From Owenia fusiformis (Eukaryota > Annelida > Polychaeta > Sabellida > Oweniidae), in assembly GCA_903813345.2 (NCBI GenBank), contig CAIIXF020000005.1, positions 3,730,356-3,794,355 on the forward strand: a DNA stretch of 64,000 nt, written 5' to 3'. How positions within the stretch are numbered: position 1 is the first letter of the stretch; each line of letters begins with the position of its first letter. The notes below the pieces were generated by a model. That model was not told the DNA's origin, did no database searches, and worked only from the letters and a program-made list of their open reading frames with translations. A program made the position numbers and the translations under genes. This document shows positions 21,149 to 33,200 of this stretch, one piece after another.

Positions 21149-23271
21149 CATTTGCTTGGCATTAATTATCTCCTAAGTAAAATGTATTGGCAAAAGATCA
21201 CACGAAAAAAACGTTATAGAATGATTTGAAGTACAATACAGAATATATTCTTTTTTTAATATATATTTATTTAGGTCAAGAACAGCTACATATTTCACTG
21301 GGGAGTATCGTGATGCAACAACACCGTGTTGTTGCATCAAGATGGCCAGACTTCCGGTGATAGATTTTCGTACGATATTTTGTTTCCCCAATTAAACCCA
21401 TTTCTTGGACGAGTTGCTCAATAACCATACACGTGCAGTTAGCGCACGATCTATATTTAAAGAAACTGTCATTAGTATACATGTACCATCACCAAGAAGC
21501 AATAAGTTCACGGTTTTAGTTCCTCACTATTGATGCAACAACACCAAACCGAAGATGCAACAACACTCCTCTAGATTTGAGCAATGATGCAGCAACACCA
21601 ATTGATAGTATAATTTCAGAAGACCATAAATCTAGAGAGGAACAGATTTTTAATGCTACTATTGCAACACCGTTACCCATTACCCATATTTACGTTCTCC
21701 TCAAGGCATTCAAAATACACATCCTGCGGGCGAAGATCCTTTATATGTATTTTCAAAAATTTATACTTTTAAATATTATAATGTACTGGACGTTGTTCTA
21801 TAACATAGTTCAATCGCCTTCAACATGGCAAGCTTTAGTAACCCAATCTATTTTCATAAACCACTGTTCCATAGCTTGATGACCCTGACTCCAGTTAGTA
21901 TCATTCAAAATGGTGGACAAACATCTTTCGTTCTCGGTAAACATGATGAGCTATTGGAAATTATCTGTCATCCATCTGTGGAACAGTGATAAACTAGTAG
22001 ATGTACGTTACCACTGTTTATCAAATTATAACTAAAACAGTTTAACTGTGACATTCGTGAGCTTATGTTGATGGGATGATTGCTTCATCTATGATATGAT
22101 TCTTTATTTCCTCCAATTTGGAGAGCCAACGTGTAAAGACATCTAATTGACTTTATTAGAGAGGCCGTTTAGTTACACGTTTAATGGAAATCTTGCACGA
22201 CGCACATGTAGAATTATTGCTCTCTTTGGATTCCTTCTCTCCGACTGAGTAAAAAGGTAAACAAGATAAGATAAGATTAAGGGCCCAAAAAGGTAAATTG
22301 ATAGGGGTACAGTTATCCCAGATATCCCGGGCCCTCGGGAAATATCATATTGTCTCTCGGAATAAAACCAATATTGAATCTCTTTCAGAAAATAACCTTT
22401 ATATTGTGGGAAATTTAGAAATTCCCCACTTATTTTTATTTTTTATTTTAATTAAAATGTAATAATCTTTGGTCAAGTAAGAAGTTTATATTTATGTCAG
22501 TAAAACTTCATGTACTGTGAGCAAGTTAAGGAGTAACCTAGGAGTAACCATAAATTCAATGAGTAAGTTGGGAGTAGGAGTAAGAGTAACCTTACTCTTT
22601 GCTTGTGCAGGAAACCTTGTCCTAGAATTGGTCAACCCATAGGAGAAATATGCCACATGGTTATGAGTCACCAGCAATTAGTAGCTTCTTGATTGACATT
22701 GTCATGGTGATTTCCCACAATGCATCACTAAATGGAGTAAACACACAAGTTCAGTACAGCTGTAGTCAATCAGATCGCTTCCCTATGCATCTCATTACAG
22801 GGTTGAGACAGGAGATAATCTGATCACCTGATGTTAGTATGGCTGGAGTAGTTGAAGTGTAAGGACCTGTAGTGTCATTTACAGAAGCTGGCTCAAGAAG
22901 TTGATGGAAGATTGTGATTTTCCTGGTGGAATTGATGTCAATTCAAGGAGTGTTGAACTCTCAAAAGGAGGATAGAGTTTAACCAAGTGACGGACGGAGT
23001 TTATTGGATTATTTCACACTGTTTGTGGCTGAAACAGACAGTGACACGTGGATATTTAGCCATTTGGCCAGAGATGTTATTGGCGTCCAGGGAGAGCTGC
23101 TAGGGAGATTGCAGTCTAGAGGCGCTTAGAGGACGTTTGTCAGAGTTTGTGAGTGTTAATCTAGTTTTATAATTCCTTTTTGTGATAGAATTGAAAGGTT
23201 TTAACTTGATTCTTTGTAATTCAGCGTTGATGTTGGCGGTTGCATCATACAGTTCCCACAATCCCTTGAAA

Positions 23272-23343
23272 GCCCGCCATCTTGGATGACTTCCGGTCCA
23301 CGTGTGATTCCGCCATCTTGGATGAGTTCCGGTCCACGTGTAG
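23272..23343 (+). repeat. tandem duplication, about 37 bp x 2
   Basis: CGCCATCTTGGATGACTTCC plus GGTCCACGTG is followed immediately by CGCCATCTTGGATGAGTTCC plus GGTCCACGTG. It lies at the left edge of the A/G-rich minisatellite. The minus-strand frames over it are repeat artefacts. Confidence 0.75.
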
Positions 23344-23359
23344 TTCAAGTCTAATCTCA

Positions 23360-24850
23360 CGTTTACTCCTTGGCCTTACGGTATCTACCAGTGAGCTCAG
23401 AGTACTTGTTACTCTAAGCAGAACTACCAGAGAGTAAGCCAAGAGTAATCAGTGAGTTCGGAGAGTAACCTGGACCAGAGGAGTAAATGGCAGTGGCTAG
23501 GAGTAAAGAAGAATAGCGGGAGTAAAACCTTAGCAGATGACAGACGACTAAATCACGTTTACTCATTGGCCTTACAGTATCTACAAGTGAGCTTAGAGTA
23601 CTTGTTACTCTAGGCAGAACTACCAGAGAGTAAGCTAAGAGTAATCTGTGAGAACGAGGAGTAAAGAACCGTGGTCGGGAGTAAAGAAGAGTAACTCGGG
23701 CTGAAGAAGAGTAATCCTGAGTAACCAGAACAGAGGAGAGAGCACAGCAGAGCGGCGAAGAGTAAAGAAGAGTAACTCGGGCTGAAGAAGAGTAATCCAG
23801 AGTAACCAGAGCAGAATAGAGAGTAAACCAGAGCAGATAGGAGTAAAGAGTAAGCAGAGCAGAACAGAAAGGAGTAAAGAGTAACCCAGGCTGAAGAAGA
23901 GCAGTCCTGAGTAAGCAGAGCAGAATAAAGAGTAAGCAGAGCAGAACAGAATAAAGAGTAAGCAGAGCAGATTAAAGAGTAAGCAGAGCAGATTAAAGAG
24001 TAAGCAGAGCAGAGCAGATTAAAGAGTAAGCAGTGCAGAATAGAGTAAAGAGTAAGCAGAGCAGAACAGGGTTAAGAGTAAGCAGAGCGGAATAAAGAGT
24101 AACCAGAGCAGAATAGAGAGTAAGCAGAGCAGAGCGGAATAAAGAGAGCAGAACAGAGTAAACCAGAGCAGAGAGGAGTAAAGAGTAAGCAGAGCAGAAC
24201 AGAAAGGAGTAAAGAGTAAGCAAGCAGAGCAGAACAGAAAGGAGTAAAGAGTAACCTGAGCAGAACAGAGTAAACCAGAGCAGAGAGGAGTAAAGAGTAA
24301 GCAGAGCAGAACAGAAAGGAATAAAGAGTAACCCAGGCTGAAGAAGAGTAACCCTGAGTAGAGCAGAGCGGCGAAGAGTAAAGAAGAGTTACCCGGGCTG
24401 AAGAAGAGTAATCCTGAGTAACCAGAACCGAGGAGTAAAGAGTAAGCAGAGTAGTGCAGAGTAAAGAGTAAGCAGAGCAGATTAAAGAGTAAGCAGAGCA
24501 GAGCGGAATAAAGAGAGCAGAACAGAGTAAACCAGAACAGAAAGGTGTAAAGAGTAAGCAGAGCAGAACAGAAAGGAGTAAAGAGTAACCTGAGCAGAAC
24601 AGAGTAAATCAGAGCAGAGAGGAGTAAAGAGTAAGCAGAGCAGAACAAATGAGTAATAAAGAGTAACGGAGCAGAACAGAAAGGAGTAAAGAGTAACCAG
24701 AGCAGAATAAAAACTAAAAACAGAGTGAAACTAAATCAGAGTAAATGTGGGTAGAGAACAGAAGAGTAAAGCAGAGTAACCCCTGAACAGAGTGAAGAAG
24801 AGTAAAAGTAGAGCAGAGTCCAAACAAGAGAAGAGCAACACGACAACTCA
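23360..24850 (+). repeat. A/G-rich minisatellite of GAGTAA and GCAGAGCAG units
   Basis: About 1.5 kb is built from variations of AAAGAGTAAGCAGAGCAGA, GAACAGAAAGGAGTAA and GGCTGAAGAAGAGTAA. The left part also has a 190-bp higher-order duplication (ACTCCTTGGCCTTAC at about 23364 and ACTCATTGGCCTTAC at about 23561). A looser GAGTAAC-rich patch at 22530-22600 is related. Strand asymmetry is extreme (purines on plus), giving a 209-codon Leu/Ser/Tyr-rich minus-strand frame that is not a gene. Confidence 0.85.
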
Positions 24851-25284
24851 GAGTTAATTATTACATGGACATTTGTGTTTTATTTGTTATTAAAATTATA
24901 GTGTTAATAAATTATAAAAACTGTATATCTGTATTCTGTATGCATATGTGTAACAACCTCCCCTTTCAGTGAAAGCAGTACCACCAAACCAGGTCTGCGC
25001 CCACATAAGACCAGTGAGAATCCCATAATAAATAATAAAATTGTTCGTGACCCGACCACAACCACACTACCAGATTTTGGCCAGGTCCGACAATATAATA
25101 GCATTGTATAACTGCAATATCATTAAACCAATAGTCCAATACTCATCCTACACAACTTTTGAGAACGATGTACAACTCCTGGATAGCGCAAACTCATGAG
25201 CAGCGTATACAACTCTTCAACTTGATATATGACATCATACTTTGGGTGGGATAACAAAGGATATACAATATACAACTGTAGACC

Positions 25285-25790
25285 TGTATTGAGGTCAACT
25301 GGCAAAATTGTATACCGATACTGTAATCCTTGAAAGTTCGGAGGTCGAGGTCAACAGTACTCTCAGGGTTTACTGTTGAGGTATACACTTTTGCCAGTTG
25401 ACTGAAAAGAGAGGTTAACAATTGTTCATTGTCCAAATAATATAATAATTGGACGAATATATAATCGAATATCACGTGAACATATTTGATAAGTAAAGGT
25501 ATCATATTTTAGCAAAGAATCCCCAAACCGTCGAATACTTGTAATTTTTTACACAACTTATTTTTTCAAAATTAAAAGAATTTCAACATTAAAAAAACAA
25601 TCTTTCAAAAATAGGGGTCAACTGTACCTTGTAGTGGTCAACAGTTTACAATTGTTGACCTCCCCAGAGGTCAACCGGCAAAATTGTATACCGAGACTGT
25701 AAACCGTAAACAGTAGTTTCAAGTTTTACAGTAGAGGTATATGATTTTGACGGTTGATCGAATGGAGAGGTCTACAATTGTTTTGTTAGT
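25285..25790 (+). repeat. two direct copies of an imperfect hairpin
   Basis: Copy 1 (about 25290-25430) and copy 2 (about 25665-25785) both begin GAGGTCAAC-GGCAAAATTG and TATACCGA-ACTGTAA, then fold back through GAGGTATA-ACTTTTGCCAGTTGA (diverged in copy 2). They are about 370 bp apart in the same orientation. Likely MITE copies or an unequal duplication within the 5.1-kb block. Confidence 0.55.
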
Positions 25791-26406
25791 CCGAGTAAAC
25801 TAATAATACACATATAGACGACAATCATCAATCGGTAAATCCAAGGGCATTTAATTTAGAAAATGTATAATCTTTATTTTTCAGATACAATATCAATGAG
25901 ATTGCCTCCCGGGGATTCTGTACTTTATTTTGTTTGCCTTGTATATATCCTTTTAACTTTGATATACAGTAGACAAAGAAACCAAACAAAATACGTTTCG
26001 TTCATGGACTACTGACTTGCGCGTTTTATTCATGTCCCGACACACACCTGTAAACAGAACATAAAACAGTTTCTCTTGTTGTTCAATGATACATTATATT
26101 GGCGTTTTTGCATCAGCACATTGGTGTTGTTGCATCATCGATAAGAAACAGAGTGGTGTTGTTGCATCAATAGTGAGGAATTAAAACCACGAATTTATCG
26201 CTTCTTGATGATGCTACATGTATACCAATGACAGTTTTTTTAAATATAGATCATGCGCTAACTGCATGTGTATGATTATTGAGCAACTCGTCCTAGAAAT
26301 GGGTGTTAATTGGGAAAACAAAACATCGTACGAAAATCTATCACCGGAAGTCTGGCCATCTTGATGCAACAACACGGTGTTGTTGCATCACGATACCCCC
26401 CAGTGA

Positions 26407-27252
26407 TATTTGTCGATTGAATCAATTCTAATTTGTTATGAGCTCCTTGACAATAACCATCTAATGTTTGGAGTTGTTCTACAAACACACCATTTAATTT
26501 GCAAACTTACACAACGTATCTAAACATGGAAAGAGAAGAGGTGTATTACACATCTAGTGAAAACTGGAAATACCTTTCAATATGCCTTCCATCTATAATA
26601 TCAAAATTGAAATAAAACTACATACTCATCAGTTTTTTATAATGATAATAATTGCGATTTCAATGTTGAATTTAATAAATACCTATCGCCATAGTTTGGT
26701 CACTTTTGTTTTGTTGTTTTCAAATGCTGCTCGATGTGCTATCTGTGAATCACAATGATGAAAATGATGGATTGAGGGGAAACCAACGTTTGGTTTTGCT
26801 CCTTTATTTGCCTTGTTCTTGAGGTACATTAAACCTTGAGGCACTGGATGACACAAGATTGGATTTCTCAACGATTCAGCACATTTTCAGATACTTCAAA
26901 AAACAAAAGCATGATAAACTGTTTGAAATAACCCATGATTAATTACTTATAAGTTTGAAACTTTCTCAACGGAATCGAACTCGGGGGCAGTCGCAGGTGC
27001 ACCTGGACACAATTTCGTGATATTTGAATTGTTTTATCAAAAAATCACCTTATTAAAGCTAGGTATTTATTTCAACATTAACACATTGTCAAATTCGATA
27101 ATTACGTTTATCTACAAACTTACAAGTTGTACAGGAACGGTTTACGATTATATCCATGGGAACGCAGTTGATCGTACATCGATAGGCATATATACAGATT
27201 ACAACCCCATAAGACGAAACTTTGAACTCCAAAGACATTTTTCTAGACCGGA
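26407..27252. other. upstream region of the bHLH-PAS gene
   Basis: This stretch should contain the promoter and 5' leader of the plus-strand bHLH-PAS gene. I see no clear TATA box or initiator and cannot place the transcription start. A frame open from 27017 through the start codon is in a different phase from the true coding sequence. Confidence 0.3.
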
Positions 27253-27272
27253 ATGGATAGCGCAAACCCAAG
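27253..27272 (+). CDS. bHLH-PAS exon 1 (start codon)
   Basis: ATG at 27253 in the context CGGAATGG (purine at -3, G at +4) opens MDSANP plus two bases, ending at donor GTATGT. Its phase-2 end is completed by the first base of exon 2, giving Ser. N-P-S followed by the basic region is also the AhR arrangement. The start is short but fits in phase and motif. The 5' leader extends upstream for an unknown distance. Confidence 0.7.
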
Positions 27273-30200
27273 GTATGTTATACAGCACCGTTTTTCATCA
27301 ATTCATCAATTTTTGCTTATCTATTCTTTTACATTTATTTATTAACTTATTTTCGAGTTTATTTATACAGATATTATTACTCGTAATTTAGATGATAAAT
27401 TTGTTGAAGCCTTCTCATAATTGTTTCTTCCGTATTATTTTAGAAAGGGTTTTTCCAAATAGTTAGCATCGTTCAGTTGGTAGAACACTTTTACCCGAAT
27501 GAAGCTTATGGGTTGTAGTTGATCGAGCACGATCATTTGAATAAATATAATATACATGAACTGTGTGGGGAATAAATTGATATACGTTTACCCGATTGCA
27601 TCTTATCTCGATAATGTATTACTTTTCATAAATGTATGTTTTCATTCCATTTGCAATTGGTCTCAGTGACTCCATCTTTTATACTTAAAATTAATTACAT
27701 TTGCAATTTAAGTAGCAATAAGAGTGATCGCCATTTACTTAAAAATATACTTACACGAAAATAAAAAAAGCTTATATCTAGATGACTCCCATCAAAATAA
27801 CACATTTATTACTTACATTCATTTTCAAATGACTAAATGACGAAATGGTTGTTTTCAAGATCAAGCTCTTTGACGACATGTAATAAAATCTGAATTTTGC
27901 CTTTAAATGTGTTGGACAATTCGAAAACTGAATTAATCTTCCCGGCCAATGTCAAAATGGCTGTCTCACATAAATTAGTTCTTCCACCAATGTCAAAATC
28001 AAAAACCCGAAACGAGTGTAGAAACAATAATTGATGATTACATAATATATTGTTTTACTGAGTTACTTTAATTTGTGAATGTTTTAATTTATCATAATTA
28101 GCGATTCTGTCGATAACAAGTTCGAATATCCCATGGTACTGTAATTCGGGGGGTTTTTACGTCAAAACGTCACCAAAATCAAAAAGTTGTGAAGTGTAAA
28201 AGGGAACAGTTGTCTCAAGAACCTTATTATCTGAATTACTATTCACGGCTGGTCTAATGTATCTTTATCAACCAATAATGCGAATTATCCTATGCCAAGT
28301 AGAGTTTTAGGGAGATAAGTTTGTAAGATATATCCCGTATCCTGATTTTGAGGTTTCCATATCCAGAACCTCCATATCTCCCGCCTCGTGAGATATGCAC
28401 ATTTACCTTCGGTCCCTACGGTCCCTCAGGTAGATGCATATCTCCCTCTGGATAAACCCCATATCCAAGTACATAACCCTTATATCATGTATATATTAAC
28501 CTTTATATCCATGTAATCGTTATATCATAACACAATATACTTGTAGTCACAAATCGAAAAAGTACAGAGACAAACTGAGAAATGAAATCCGGAACCTCGA
28601 AGAGCTTATTCCGATCGAGAAAGCATCATTACAGAAAAAGATGGACTCACAGACTGTATACAGGCTTGCAATTGCATTCTTCAGAACAAAAGCATTCGTG
28701 ACAGGTTTGTGCATCTTCGAATTCCGATCATTGTGTTTATAACTAGGCCTATCACACACGACTTGTTGGACATAAAATGTCCATACAACAAGTACTACAA
28801 GTAACAGTTTGCCGTATTTGTGCTATCTGAAATATTACAGACGATATGTTACTCCTTGACACAAAATCACATCGATTAGACATGTCACAGATTTGTTAAG
28901 ATGATGTATCTATTTAAAAGCTTTCGATCTTGAACTAGCATAGTGAAATGGACTGGAATCAAGCCAGAGATTTGAATCATAAGTTTAGTAACAATATACA
29001 AGTGTATGACAATTATTTATCCATCCAGTAAATTATACCAATGATTGATATATTTTAGCATCAAATTATCAGATTTCCTCTTTTCATTCCTAATAATAGA
29101 TTATTCAGTTACTTTTAATCTAAAAAGCAAACGATATCCATGTCAACACTCGAACTCTCATGTCAACACTCGAACTCCCATGTCAACACTCGAAGTCTCA
29201 ATTGATAACAAAGAGGGCACTTGAGAAGTTTTACAAGGACCTAATAAGAAAGCGACGTGCCACTGTTGGTAGAAAAGGAAAAGTCTTCCAATTTTCAACA
29301 ACTTCTCTATTTGAAGTGATGTAACTGCAATTCACTAGCTGTCGTAACGTGATATTAAGCCACTTGGTTGGGACATCAAACGAAATTGGTCAGATTTCTA
29401 ATTTTAAATTGCATCAACACTATTGTTGAAGTGTGGGAAGGTCCATAAACTCGACATGTGTACTTTCTCTTTTTCATATTGCCTATAATATTAAGGGAGT
29501 CTTTTGTGTAATCTAATTCATCCAAACCTATTTTAAGGTCAAATTAGTTTCTGGCTATTCGATATTTAATTGTTTTTTTTATCTTGACATGTATAACAAG
29601 AGCTCTGAATAAAAACAGAAAAACGTTTCCAAAGACATGGTAACTACCTGTGTAACTATCATGATTTTTTATTCAATGAAATATTGCAATTGATTGAGTT
29701 CAATTGAGTATCTATATTTCCTCCACATACGTGAAGATTTGAAACATTATAACATGTAATTCAATTATACAACAATTTACAGATTATTTACATAGAAATT
29801 ATAAATATTAAATAAATTAATCAACATTTTGTATTTTAAGCTGCGTGGAATGGGTGTGATGCAAGTGCTAATGGAAGAAAAATGAATTTCCGATCAGAAG
29901 ATATCATGCAGGTAGTAAAATATGTTTTTTTGTGTTTGCGTAAATTAATCAACATATATTAGATCCTGCTTTAAGCTCGCAGGCAGTTCGATTGAATAAC
30001 TCATGAAGATCTAATCCATTTGAAGTTCTGTTACTTGAACTCTGGAAACGAATTGATTTGCCAACATGGTGGACGTTTATCTAGCTCTAGTGATGTCATA
30101 CTTAATCTTTCTTTAAACTATGGAATCACAGTATGGCAAACATTGAGGTGACAACAAGTTCAGTTGACAAAATATGGTGTGCAGTTTTGACAAATGCCAT

Positions 30201-33200
30201 ATTTCTTCATAGGAAAAATGACAACAAATTTTTTTTCATGCACTGATCAACAGTTTTAATTTCTCATTGCAACATCCAATTCTTTTTCGAACTGTCTCAC
30301 CAGCCTGTGATTCATCACCAATAAATGTCCATTGGGCACCATATACTTTATCACAGGTGTCACCCTGTCGATTCTTATTCGCGATGGGCTTGAAGTACTT
30401 CCAAATCTTGACAGAGACTCAGTTACAGAAGTATTGAGTAACCCTGTATATTGCTGTATGTACTTAACGATAAGTTTTAAAGTTAATTCAGCTTGTTGCT
30501 TGTTTTCGTCATCTTCACAAACAAATATGAAGGCACAGTTCAAAGTTCCGACCCAAATAACTGTGTAATCCCGTGTTAGCTGATACTGCTTAGATGCCTG
30601 AAGTCGAATGCAACCTTTTTCCAAATCAGGAAGAACGTCGTCATTATTCAGTCTTTGAAAGTCCTCCTCAAATGACTTGCTTGATAGTGCTTTCCTAAAG
30701 TTATACTCCGACTGAACCAGTTCTCCGATGTGTTGTTCCTGGGCTTCGATAGCTTTTGCATATCGAGTGTCAGCAGCTATTTGTTGTCGTCGAATTTCAT
30801 TTTCACTTTCATGTCCTTGGCCTTTGTAGATGTCAGCTTCAGTACCCTCCGTCTGAATCTGGTCCTTTTCGTTATAATTTTCACGGAACTTATATCCAAA
30901 GCGCTTGGTATATAAGACTGTACAAGGTCCAGGTCGTAGAGACGATATTATAAACGCGTAAACCATACCTGGCGTGTCTTCAAAGTAGCTATATATCGTA
31001 AAAATAGGAAATTCGTGTTTATCAGATATCTAGTTTACATGAATCTTTTGAAGAACATCTAAACTGTCGCTAGATATTTTACCACTACAGCGAAAAGTAA
31101 AAGCGTGATTACTAGTGCCATCTTTATATCGATAGAGAAAGTTATTGCTATAGTAGTTTTGACTCATCGCTTTGAAACCCGAGCCTTGAAACCGAAACAA
31201 AAAATATGCTCTATGCAGGCCTGTAGCCAGGGGGGCTCTGGGGGCTCGTCCGAGCCCCCCCCCCCCTGATATCTCCTAAAAAAATGTGGACCTACCTTTT
31301 TGCTTCCTTGAAGAAAAACTTGCTCTTCCCCACATTCACTGGGCAATTTAAGATTAAAAAACTGACATTACTGTGCATTGTTTTTCGAATTTGGACATTA
31401 TTTTTCAAAATTTGGCCCAGTGTTTTGTTAAACATAGCCTTCTGGCATGCCCCCCCCCCCCCACTAGGATGGGCCCGGAAAAAATGTTGGCCCAAAGATA
31501 TTGTAGGGCCTCTTTAGTGGGCCTTTTTTGGCATTACTTGACCTTTTTGGGCCTTATCTTTTTTAATTTCAGGCAAAATTTTCAAAAAACGGGCTATAAA
31601 TTTTCAAAATTTTTGCCCGAATTTTGGTTTTAGGGCGCTAAAAAACTTTAAGCACGGCCCTAAGATGGGCCCAGAAAAAAATGTTGGGCCAAAAATATTG
31701 TAGGGCCTCTATAGTTGGCCTTTCCTTGATCTTTTTACTTGACCTTTTTGGGCCTTATTTTTTTCAATTGTAGGCTAAATTTTCAAAAAACGTGCCATAA
31801 ATCTTCAAAATTTAGGCCCAAATTTTGGTTTAAAGGCCCTAAATGGTTTTCCGCGCGGCCATAAGATGGGCCCAGAAAAAAATGTTGGCCCAAAAATATT
31901 GTAGGGCCTCTTTAATAGGCCTCTTTGGATATTAATTGACCTCTTTGGGCATTATTTCTTTCAATTTAAGGCCAATTTTCAAAAACGGGCCATAAATTTT
32001 CATAATTTTTGCCCAAATTTTGGTTTTAAGACTCTTTTACGCACGGCCCTAGGATGGGCCTGGAAAAAAATGTTGGGCCAAAAATATTGTAGGGCCTCTT
32101 TAGTTGGCCTTAACTTGACCTTTTTACTTGACCTTTTTTGGCCTTTTTTTCAATTTTAGGCCAAATTTTCAAAACACGGGCCATAAATTTTCAAAATTTT
32201 GGTTCTAGGGCCCTAAAAGGTTTTCCACGCGGCTAAATGTTGTCCCAAAAATATTGTAGTGCCTCTTTAGTGGGCGTTTTTGGGCTTAACTTAACCTTTT
32301 TGGGCCTTATTTTTTCTATGTTAGGCCAAATTTTCAAAAAACGTGCCATAGATTTTCTAAATTTTGATCCAAATTTTTGTTTTAGGGCCCTAAAAAGTTT
32401 TTCCGCGCAAGCGCGGATATTATTTTCTGACTTTAAGTGTCGGTCCCCCCTTGTTAGGTTCCGGATCCGCCACTGTCCTTTACAATACAAACGGGCTTGG
32501 TTTTGCATGGGAAAATTTTTTTTTTGGGGGGGGGGGTATGGGGGGGTTCGAGCCCCCCCCCCCCCCCCCCCCCCCTTACAAAAAGCTGGCTACGGGCATG
32601 CTATGCTATATACAATGAACAGAAGATTCTTCATCATGTATCACACTAGCAAATCTGGTTTAACAGATGCATGATGCCGTTCTCCTTTTCACTCAGGCAC
32701 CCTGTAAACATGTTATATCATGCTTGTAGCTCATCAACGGCTTCCTGATGATAGTCACTTCAGATGGCACAATTCTATACACAAGTGCCAATATAACAGA
32801 ACATCTAGGGTTCAGCCAGTTAGACCTTGCACATAGGTGTATCTATGGCATAACTCATCCAGATGACCACATGGAAGTGAAGGCAACGCTGGAAAAAACA
32901 ATAGATGGTACATCAACGTCACAGGTATACTTAACACGCCTTGCCTTCGGTCTAATCGAAATTGCATTTCTTTATTTCTGAGATGCATAGTACGAGTATA
33001 CAATTTCAGATCCCATTGAAAATAAACCTTGTATAAATAAGTAATATTATATTGCACCCTTTGGAATCATTTTTCTCTTCGGTTTCATACTTACAACCCC
33101 TTCATAAGTTTGGAATCAGGACGTCCCAATCGGACCATGTACACTATATGATGTGTGATGTTTGAATCTTATTTTTCCTCAATTATAATAACATTGAAAT

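Larger units (their letters stand above)
21283..26406. repeat. 5.1-kb block bounded by about 250-bp inverted repeats
   Basis: The left arm (about 21283-21545) and right arm (about 26110-26406) are inverted copies. Shared landmarks include CACTGGGG next to GTATCG, the palindrome GATGCAACAACAC / GTGTTGTTGCATC, CTTCCGGTGATAGATTTTCG, CGAGTTGCTCAAT, and CCTCACTATTGATGCAACA. Small differences show the copies are not recent. The 4.6 kb between them holds the minisatellite and the 25-kb hairpins but no gene. Either one large non-autonomous foldback-type element or two independent insertions of one repeat in opposite orientation; no target duplication was identified. Confidence 0.6.

Noticed and set aside
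24019-24648. 209-codon minus-strand frame rich in Leu, Ser and Tyr
   Set aside because: It is the translation of the purine-rich minisatellite; its composition simply mirrors the GAGTAA/GCAGAG repeat.
24904-25104. Possible LTR end or primer-binding site next to the minisatellite (GTAACAACCTCCCC)
   Set aside because: No second LTR copy, no gag-pol remnants and no convincing primer-binding site were found.
26965-27005. tRNA B-box-like sequence on the minus strand (GAGTTCGATTCC)
   Set aside because: No matching A box or stem-forming partner at the right distance.
27017-27391. 124-codon plus-strand frame across the bHLH-PAS start
   Set aside because: It is in a different phase from the exon-1 frame that joins the bHLH exon. 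It has no family features and passes straight through the donor.
27833-28027. 64-codon minus-strand frame in bHLH-PAS intron 1 (contains FDIGGRTNLCETAILTLAGK)
   Set aside because: Somewhat protein-like, but no start context, splice partner or family could be identified.
29139-29198. Three 20-bp repeats as a possible CRISPR array
   Set aside because: The units are directly adjacent with no spacers, and the genome is animal.
32237-32674. 145-codon plus-strand frame
   Set aside because: It lies in the tandem units and poly-C hairpin of the 31216-32600 element and contains a Pro run from poly-C.
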